Origin: CAWJPW01 sp963844845
GTDB lineage: Bacteria; Acidobacteriota; Thermoanaerobaculia; Thermoanaerobaculales; Sulfomarinibacteraceae
Assembly: GCA_963844845.1 (NCBI GenBank)
Contig: CAWJPW010000011.1
Location: 310,001 to 374,000, forward strand
Length of the DNA stretch: 64,000 bases
Reading direction: 5' to 3'
Shown here: positions 58,449-64,000 of the stretch, piece after piece
Position numbering within the stretch: the stretch's first letter is position 1
How the letters are laid out: each line of letters begins with the position of its first letter
Made by a program: the position numbers and the translations under genes
Notes under the pieces: generated by a model
Databases searched by the model: none
The model's input: only the letters and a program-made list of their open reading frames with translations
Told to the model about the DNA's origin: nothing

Positions 58449-59732
58449 ATGGCCAAGCTCCGAGGAGAGGATGTCATGGCGGCGGACGTAATGGAACAGC
58501 GAGGGCACAGCATCAGGTCTTTGGCGCGGGACTTCGAGGTGGACGAGAGCACCCTGCGGTACCGGCTGGGGCGGCTGAGGAGCGCGGCTGAGGATGGTCG
58601 ACGGCGGCAGCCGGAGGCGTGCGAGCCTCTAGCCGGGGTCATAGCCTCGTGGATGGCAACTCAGCAGGAGAAGGTCGAGATAGGTGGCCGACCCGAGCCG
58701 GTGACGGGGCTGTACGAGCAGCTGGTGGTCGAGCACGGGTTTGCAGGCAGCTACAAGGCCGTTCTGCGCTACGTGAGGCGGCGGAGCAGCAAGCCACGGG
58801 TCCGTCCGACGCGGCGGGTCGAGGTCAGCTTCGGCAGTCAAGCCCAGGTGGACTGGGTGCAGGTGCCGGTGTGGGTGGAGGACCTGGGTGGTCTGGTGCG
58901 GCTGTGGGCCTTCCTCATGGTGCTGTCGGCGTCGCGGATGTGGGCGGTGGTGTGGAGCGAGCACAAGGACATGGCGGGGTGGATCCGGTGCCATAACGGG
59001 GCATTCAGGAGGCTGGGCGGAGTGCCGTTGTCCCTGCGGCCGGACAACGAGAAGACGGCGGCGGGCAGGGGCGCCGGGCCGTGGGCCGAGGTGAATCAGG
59101 GCTACCAAGCCTACGCCAAGCAGATGGGCTTCCTGGTCAACCTCGCGCGGCCGAGGACCCCCACCGACAAAGGCAAGGTGGAGCGCAAGGGGCGCGACGT
59201 GCGCTGGCACCAGGTGCGGGCTGACGACCGCTTCGCGGACCTCGAGGCACTCCAGCGGGCGACTGACTCCAGAGTGCTCGATCGTGCCAGAAGGCTGGTG
59301 TGCCCGCGCACGGGCTTGAGCATCTTCGACACCTGGCAGGAGGAGAAGCTCGCGCTGGGCGCGCTGCCCGCGACGCTTCCCGAGCCCTTCGACACCCAGG
59401 TCACCCGTCAGGTGAGCCGGGACTGCCTCGTGAGCTTCGAAGGCCGGCAGTACTCGGTGCCCTTCGTCCATGCCGGCCACTACGTCCAGGTACGAGGCGT
59501 CGGTAACAAGGTCCAGGTCCTCGCGAGCCACCAGATCGTCAAGACCTACCCGCGAGGGACCCGAGCCCTGCTGCTCATCGACCAGGCGGACTACGAAGGT
59601 GCCTCCACCGACGAAGTCATGCGCCCGAGTCCCCTGGGCGGGCTGGGCAAGCAGATCGTCGTCGAGCGCAGCTGGGAGGCGGCCAAGCGTCCCATCGAGC
59701 AGTACGCCACCCTGCTGGGGAGGCTGACATGA
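58449..59732 (+). CDS. istA: IS21-family transposase IstA
   Basis: 427 aa. An N-terminal helix-turn-helix (GHSIRSLARDFEVDESTLRYRLGRL) is followed by the integrase-like DDE core: first Asp in GSQAQVDWVQVPV, second in LSLRPDNEKTAA, and Glu in TPTDKGKVERKGRDVRWH. A C-terminal beta-domain (DCLVSFEGRQYSVPFVHAGHYVQVRG) is typical of IstA. It cuts and joins the IS ends. The reading frame is intact and overlaps istB by 4 bp (ATGA), so the element may be active. It is somewhat shorter than many IstA proteins (about 500 aa). Confidence 0.93.
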   Translation: MAKLRGEDVMAADVMEQRGHSIRSLARDFEVDESTLRYRLGRLRSAAEDGRRRQPEACEPLAGVIASWMATQQEKVEIGGRPEPVTGLYEQLVVEHGFAGSYKAVLRYVRRRSSKPRVRPTRRVEVSFGSQAQVDWVQVPVWVEDLGGLVRLWAFLMVLSASRMWAVVWSEHKDMAGWIRCHNGAFRRLGGVPLSLRPDNEKTAAGRGAGPWAEVNQGYQAYAKQMGFLVNLARPRTPTDKGKVERKGRDVRWHQVRADDRFADLEALQRATDSRVLDRARRLVCPRTGLSIFDTWQEEKLALGALPATLPEPFDTQVTRQVSRDCLVSFEGRQYSVPFVHAGHYVQVRGVGNKVQVLASHQIVKTYPRGTRALLLIDQADYEGASTDEVMRPSPLGGLGKQIVVERSWEAAKRPIEQYATLLGRLT

Positions 59733-60496
59733 GCCGCGGTGCAGCCGAGCTGGACCGCACCCGTGAGCTGCTTGCGGAGACGGGCTTCGAGCACGTCCCC
59801 GCGATCCTGCCGGAGCTGATCGAGCGGGGTGTCCGGGACAAGCTATCCCTGGGAAGCTTCCTGGAGCTCGTGTGCGGCTCTGAGAGGGAGTTTCGCGAGG
59901 AGCGGAGGGTGCGCACCTCACTGAAGCTCTCTGGTCTCGCTATGGCGAAGACGCTCGACAGCTTCGACTTCGCCTTTCAGCGGGGGGTCCACAAGGGCAA
60001 GATCGAGCTGCTGGCCACCTGCGAGTTTGCCAAGCGGAGGGAGAACGTCCTGCTGCTGGGCCCGCCCGGGGTGGGCAAGACCCATCTCGCCACCGGCCTC
60101 GGTATCAAGGCCATCCAGAACGGCTTCTCGGTGGCCTTCATGAGCGCCGACGAGCTCATCGAGCAGCTGCGCCGGGACGACGCCAACGCCAACAAGCGGA
60201 TCCGTCGCCGGAAGTACATGAACACCAGCGTGCTGGTCATCGACGAGCTGGGCTTCCAGGCGTTCGACCGGCACGACGCGCACCTGCTCTTCAAGGTGGT
60301 CAGCTACCGCTACGAGCGAGGCAGCACGATCATCACGTCGAACAAGTCGATCCGGGAGTGGCCGGAGATGCTCGCCGGCGACGATGCCCTGGCGGCGGCG
60401 ATCCTCGACCGCTTCCTGCATCGCTGTCACGTGGTGCAGATCGACGGGCGTAGCTTCCGGCTGCGCGAGATCGAGAAGCAGATCGGCGAGGGGTAG
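59729..60496 (+). CDS. istB: IS21-family helper ATPase IstB
   Basis: 255 aa, intact. An N-terminal helical region is followed by the AAA+ core with Walker A LLGPPGVGKTHLATGLG, Walker B VLVIDELGFQAF, sensor-type STIITSNKSIREWPEM and the C-terminal LDRFLHRCHVVQIDGRSFRLRE. IstB binds DNA and ATP and stimulates IstA-mediated transposition and target choice. It starts at the ATG overlapping the istA stop. Confidence 0.95.
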   Translation: MSRGAAELDRTRELLAETGFEHVPAILPELIERGVRDKLSLGSFLELVCGSEREFREERRVRTSLKLSGLAMAKTLDSFDFAFQRGVHKGKIELLATCEFAKRRENVLLLGPPGVGKTHLATGLGIKAIQNGFSVAFMSADELIEQLRRDDANANKRIRRRKYMNTSVLVIDELGFQAFDRHDAHLLFKVVSYRYERGSTIITSNKSIREWPEMLAGDDALAAAILDRFLHRCHVVQIDGRSFRLREIEKQIGEG

Positions 60497-60659
60497 GGGC
60501 CGCGCCGCGCCGGCAGCTCAGGCTCCGGGGCTCCGCCCCTCCGCCTGAGCTGCTCGCCCCAGCGTCATGGAATCACCGCCTCCAGCTATGGGCCACCCCT
60601 GGAGCCGGTGCGGGAAACTGGGTGTCCCCCAACTGCGGGAAAGTGGATGTCCCTTGACA

Positions 60660-60727
60660 CGCAGCACCCACCAGGCCTCGGGGGGCACCGTCACCGGCGG
60701 AGCGCAGAAACGCAGGCCGCGTCGCAT
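60660..60727 (-). pseudogene. N-terminal fragment of the split nucleotidyltransferase gene
   Basis: ATG 60727 opens a frame reading MRRGLRFCAPPVTVPPEAWW then VLR, cut by the IS21 element. Joined across one CGCAG copy to 58330 it continues as RALGPVTAPAAFEGLNPERA, in frame with the fragment at 57160-58330. TAGCCT ends 6 nt before the ATG. The precise restoration of frame confirms the IS boundaries. Confidence 0.8.
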
Positions 60728-60807
60728 CGCCCCAGGCTAGCGTGCTTCCCCTCGCCGAGTCACGCCGAGCCGCCCCTCCAGGGTGCAGCGCCCGCCGCCT
60801 CCAACGC

Positions 60808-60837
60808 AGCGAAGCCCGGCGCGGGCCGGGCTTCGCT
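60808..60837. terminator. Perfect 13-bp hairpin, terminator-like without a T-run
   Basis: AGCGAAGCCCGGC (60808-60820), loop GCGG, GCCGGGCTTCGCT (60825-60837). It lies just past the end of the dehydratase gene on the minus strand, as a terminator would, but no T-tract follows on either strand. Confidence 0.5.
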
Positions 60838-60861
60838 GACTCATCTCCGGGGAGCGAGCGG

Positions 60862-62779
60862 CTACTCCACGCTCAGCTTCGCCTCCGGCACGAGCTCGTT
60901 GAAGTACCCCCGCAGCGCGGCGACCTCACCGTCGGTCGAGAGCTCCGCGAGCCGCTCGAGCGCCGCCGCCACCGCGGCCGGCGGGTAGCCGGCGATCTTG
61001 CCGATGTAGATCTTGGGGTGCCGGGTGCGCTCCATGTGCTCGCCGTCCATCTCGAGCTCCTCGAAGAGCTTCTCGCCGGGGCGCAGGCCGGTGAAGACGA
61101 TGTCCACGTCCTCGTAGGGTTTGAGCCCGGAGAGGATGATCATGTCCTTGGCCATGTCGAGGATGCGCACCGGCTCGCCCATGTCGAGCACGAAGATCTC
61201 GCCGCCGCGGCCCATGGCGCCGGCCTGCAGCACCAGCTGGCGAGGCCTCGGGGATGGTCATGAAGTAGCGCACCATCTCGGCGTGGGTCACCGTCACCGG
61301 CCCGCCCGCGCGGATCTGCTCCCGGAAGATCGGGATCACCGAGCCCGCCGAGCCCATCACGTTGCCGAAGCGCACCGCCACGAAGCGCGTGGCGTAGCGC
61401 TGGTCGAGATCCTGCACCACCAGCTCGGCCACCCGCTTCGTGGCCCCCATCACCGAGGCGGGCCGCACCGCCTTGTCGGTGGAGATCAGCACGAACGCCT
61501 CCACCCCGGCCTCGCCCGCCACCACGCCCAGCTCGTCGGGTCCCGAGCACGTTGTTCTTCACCGCCTCGGTGGGGTTCACCTCCATCATGGCACGTGCTT
61601 GTGCGCCGCCGCGTGCAGCACCACCTGAGGTGCGAGGGCCGCGAAGATCGACCGCATGCGCACCCGGTCGCCCACGTCGGCCACCAGCGGCACGATCTCG
61701 AGCCCGGGCCACGTTGCGCGCAGCTGGCGGTCCACCTCGAAGAGGGCGAACTCCGCCCGCTCCACAAGCAGCAGTCGCGCCGGGTCGAAGCGCGCCGCCT
61801 GGCGCGCCAGCTCCGCGCCGATCGAGCCCCCCGCCCCTGACACCATCACGGTCTTGCCGGCCAGGAAGTCGGCGACCTGGGCCTCGTCCAGCTGCACCGG
61901 CTCACGGCCCAGGAGGTCCTCGATCTGCACGTCGCGGATGCGGCTCACCTCCACCGTGCCGCCGATGATCTCGTAGTAGCCCGGGATGATCCGGGCCTTC
62001 ACCGGGACCGCCTCGCAGATCTCGACGATGCGGCGGATCTCCCGGCGCGACGCCTGGGCAATGGTGATGATCACATGATCGATGTTCTTTTCCGCGCACA
62101 GCCGCGCCAGGTCGCGGGTGGTACCGAGCACCTCGCGCCCGTGGATCACCGCCCCCTGCTTTCCCGGATCGTCGTCTATGAACCCCTCGATCCACACGCC
62201 CATGTCGCCGCGGTTCCGGATCTCTTTGATCACCATCACGCCGGCGCGCCCGGCGCCCACCAGGAGCACCGGTTTGCGCTTCCTCCAGGGCCCTGCCTGG
62301 GTCCGCTTGCGGGTCTCGCGGCGCTCATAGGCGGCGCGCCGCACCACCCGCAGCCCCATGGTGCCGCCGAACGCCAGCACCGAGTCCATGAGGATCACCG
62401 ACAGCGGAATCCGCCAGTGCTGCACCGGCTCGGGAAAGCTCAGGCGGATAAGGACCATGACCAGACCCGACCAGAAGATCGCCTTGACGAAGGCCTGCAC
62501 CTCCGACATGCCGATGTAGCGCCAGACGAAGCTGTACACGCCGAAGACCGCGAGCGCCGCGAACTGCAGCAGCACGACGAACGGCAGCTGGATGGTGGAG
62601 TTGAACAACCAGAAGCTGTCGAGACGGAACTCGAACCGGAAGCTGTAGGCCAGCATGAACGCCGCCACCAGCACCATCAGGTCGAGCACGTACTGCACCT
62701 GACGGGTGAGCAGGTGGCCCTGCAGTGCCTTCAGCCTGCCCGACGTCTCGCTCAGCCGCACTTCGTCACCGTCAGCCAT
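60862..62779 (-). pseudogene. WbpM/CapD-type nucleotide-sugar 4,6-dehydratase with three frameshifts
   Basis: About 640 codons. Frame 1 (62779-61589) encodes four N-terminal membrane helices (from VLDLMVLVAAFMLAYSFRF on), a Rossmann-like linker with PVLLVGAGRAGVMVIKEI, and the start of the SDR domain, VMVSGAGGSIGAELARQ, ending at HAAAHKHVP. One base is missing near 61588, after which MMEVNPTEAVKNNVLGT follows. An extra base near 61535-61538 shifts to VVAGEAGVEAFVLISTDKAV and KRVAELVVQDLDQ. Another near 61239-61241 shifts to LQAGAMGRGGEIFVLDMG and the normal C-terminus. Intact relatives make UDP-4-keto-6-deoxy sugars for O-antigen or capsule. The three indels in about 350 bp mean gene decay or sequencing/assembly error; sequence alone cannot tell which. 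Confidence 0.8.
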
Positions 62780-62797
62780 GGCCCTTCTCCACTCGCG

Positions 62798-63910
62798 TCA
62801 TCCCGTCCGCCAGGCTCCCAGCCGCCGGCCGCTCAGCCGCTGCAGCACGAAGCTCCCAATCTGGGCCCGCAGCCAACCCGCCGTATCGCGCGCCGAGTCC
62901 TGCAGCCGAGCGCCCCGCAGAAGCCTGCGGAGAAGCGCCGGAGGCGACCCGGAGCCCGCGGCCGCTCCTCCGAACCCCGGATCCGTCCACGCCGGCCGGG
63001 CACCGCCGCGCACCCACTCCACCAGGCTGCGCGCCCGCCGTGCCACCCGGCCCGCGCCACACGCCGCGAGCCCGGCCCAGGCCTCATGCTCCCCGCCGGG
63101 CTCCGCCGCATCCGCCAGGAGCCCCAGCTCCGCCACCCGCTCGGCACGGACCATCGCGCTGAAGAACCCGTCCTTGGCGAGGAAGAGAGAGGCGGCGGCC
63201 AGGGCCTGCGGCGCGGCCATCATCCGCACGGGGCACCCCTCGAACGCGGAGGATCCCGTTCCCCGAAGAAGCCAGGCGACGTCCTCGTCGAAGCCTCCAC
63301 GCCGCGTGATCCGCCGGTGCAGGTCGACGCTGACGCGCCCGTCGCTGAAGCAGAGCCCGGGCTGCACCGCCGGGGTCCCGGAGGCCGGCATGAACCCCGC
63401 CTCCACGAGCACCTCGCGCGAACGGGCGAGATCCTCCGGGTGCACGAGCAGGTCGGCATCCAGCATCGAGCGCCACTCGAGCCCAGGGTACAGGCGCACG
63501 AGATGGTCGAGCCCCTTGACCGCCGCCCAGCGCACCCCGGCGCGCTCCAGCGACCGCAGGGGCCGCTCGAGGCCCGCCAGGAGGTCGAGGTTGGCGGCGG
63601 TGGTGCGCCGCACCTCCCGCCTCGCCTCCGCCTCCGCGCCGGGGACGCCTGCATGCACCGCGAGCGCGGCGGTAACGGGGCGGGCGCCGCCGGCTGCCGC
63701 CAGACGCGCCACGACCTCCACCGCTACGGGGCCTCGGAGGCTCTCCCGCAAGGCGCCGTAGAGCGCAGGGGCGAGCCCCATCCCGCGAGGATCCGGAGTG
63801 TGGTCGAGAGATGTCATCGGAGGTGTCCGGTGCAGCGGCCGCGCGCGGGCCGCGGCGGCCACGCCGACCGGTGCAGCCGCCGGCGCGCCTGTGCCCGGCG
63901 GCAGAGCCAT
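62798..63910 (-). CDS. Nucleotidyltransferase-fold protein (NTP_transf_5-like)
   Basis: 370 aa from ATG 63910, which overlaps the stop of the upstream gene (TGATG); ATG 63817 is the alternative and would remove a low-complexity Ala/Pro-rich N-terminus. The signature region is LERAGVRWAAVKGLDHLVRLYPGLEWRSMLDADLLVHPEDL (KG...R...DADLLV), followed by VSVDLHRRITRRGGFDEDVAWLL and a helical C-terminus with ALAAASLFLAKDGF. It is a second, intact member of the family whose other copy at 57-60 kb is split by the IS. It lies 18 bp upstream of the dehydratase gene on the same strand, within the polysaccharide locus. Biochemical role unknown. Confidence 0.72.
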   Translation of the reverse strand: MALPPGTGAPAAAPVGVAAAARARPLHRTPPMTSLDHTPDPRGMGLAPALYGALRESLRGPVAVEVVARLAAAGGARPVTAALAVHAGVPGAEAEARREVRRTTAANLDLLAGLERPLRSLERAGVRWAAVKGLDHLVRLYPGLEWRSMLDADLLVHPEDLARSREVLVEAGFMPASGTPAVQPGLCFSDGRVSVDLHRRITRRGGFDEDVAWLLRGTGSSAFEGCPVRMMAAPQALAAASLFLAKDGFFSAMVRAERVAELGLLADAAEPGGEHEAWAGLAACGAGRVARRARSLVEWVRGGARPAWTDPGFGGAAAGSGSPPALLRRLLRGARLQDSARDTAGWLRAQIGSFVLQRLSGRRLGAWRTG

Positions 63911-64000
63911 CAGGAGCGTCCCTCTCCTCCGCGGCCGCCCGCGGCCGCTACACACCGGTCGCGGACGATGCGCACGACGCGGTCGAGATCCGCCTCGCTC
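63910..64000 (-). CDS. C-terminal end of a probable DegT/DnrJ/EryC1-type aminotransferase (partial)
   Basis: Only the last 30 codons are in the window. They read SEADLDRVVRIVRDRC and then a Gly/Arg-rich end. The LSEADLDRVVRIVR-type ending is typical of sugar aminotransferases of the DegT family, which use the keto-sugars made by WbpM/CapD-type dehydratases. The stop overlaps the start of the next gene (TGATG), so the genes are coupled. The assignment rests on one short helix and context. Confidence 0.4.
   Translation of the reverse strand, partial: SEADLDRVVRIVRDRCVAAAGGRGGEGRS

Larger units (their letters stand above)
58336..60659 (+). mobile_element. IS21-family insertion sequence, 2324 bp, with 5-bp target duplication
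   Basis: The left end TGTAGAGGGACA (58336-58347) and the right end, TGTCAAGGGACA in inverse orientation (60648-60659), are imperfect inverted repeats. Near-terminal repeats recur inside: TGGACATCCAGATTCCCGCA (58366-58385) at the left; at the right, in inverse orientation, GGGACATCCACTTTCCCGCA (60634-60653) and GGGACACCCAGTTTCCCGCA (60609-60628). This multiple-repeat layout is typical of IS21. CGCAG flanks both ends (58331-58335 and 60660-60664). It encodes istA and istB. After istB a GCAGCTCAGGC/GCCTGAGCTGC hairpin (60513-60553) may end transcription. Confidence 0.9.

Noticed and set aside
58366..60653. Alternative IS21 borders at the inner TGGACATCC/GGATGTCCC repeats
   Set aside because: These give no target duplication; borders at 58336 and 60659 give CGCAG on both sides and restore the host frame.

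Overview
The window is very GC-rich bacterial chromosome (roughly 70% G+C by eye). It encodes a free-living Gram-negative-type heterotroph: lipoprotein and secretory signals, a PilT-type pilus ATPase, bactofilin, a six-haem NapC/NirT-like cytochrome, a polyferredoxin, two acyl-CoA dehydrogenases, and a surface-polysaccharide locus at the right end. No rRNA or phylogenetic marker is present. The overall style (GC, many short structured repeats, -10 boxes close to start codons) would fit a deep-branching phylum such as Acidobacteriota, but that is a low-confidence inference.

Layout. 1-11 kb: DUF1295 enzyme (partial), long acyl-CoA dehydrogenase, degenerate GGDEF-like protein, exported MEMO-like protein divergent from a sirtuin, a Crp/Fnr regulator with a G-rich promoter, a polyferredoxin behind a TTGACC-GGTCAA palindrome, a PepSY/DUF4920 pair, a nucleotide-sugar epimerase and RadC. 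11-17.5 kb: Fur-family regulator, NifU domain protein, an ECF sigma/anti-sigma/membrane-protein operon, and an operon of one unknown membrane protein plus two oligopeptide-type ABC ATPases. 17.5-18.9 kb: gene-free, packed with structured repeats. 19-30 kb: DedA-like protein, Ycf46-like AAA+ ATPase, histidine kinase, RluA-type pseudouridine synthase, NfeD-like protein, Maf, an exported amidase, a GAF/PAS kinase and a CCA-adding-type nucleotidyltransferase. 30-42.5 kb: PilT with a coiled-coil tail, MgtE, an EAL protein/response regulator/histidine kinase/solute-binding lipoprotein operon, YicC, acyl-CoA dehydrogenase, a crotonase-like protein and a macrodomain protein. 42.5-54.7 kb: leucyl aminopeptidase, tRNA-Gly(CCC), bactofilin, aminotransferase, AI-2E family permease, multihaem cytochrome, fasciclin and DUF378 proteins, SDR/DUF2867, DUF3047 and an M43-type metalloprotease. 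54.7-64 kb: a polysaccharide-type locus (DUF5672, GT2-methyltransferase fusion, two nucleotidyltransferase-fold proteins, a WbpM/CapD-type dehydratase, an aminotransferase C-terminus), invaded by an IS21-family element.

The most unusual content is non-coding. A modular intergenic repeat (modules C, D, B, linker, A) occurs at four loci (17.45-18.07, 29.99-30.48, 38.47-38.89 and 49.39-49.86 kb), with one extra C module at 18.6 kb. Its long stems are kept by compensatory base changes between copies, and copies differ by module-precise deletions. A separate ~165-bp MITE-like element, bounded by TA and inverted ends, occurs three times, and each time its tip supplies the TAG stop codon of the neighbouring gene. 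Several genes have a -10-like hexamer only 6-8 nt before the start codon, which suggests leaderless transcripts.

Two genes are broken. One nucleotidyltransferase gene is split by the IS21 element (5-bp duplication CGCAG; removing the IS restores the frame exactly). The WbpM/CapD-type gene carries three frameshifts within about 350 bp.
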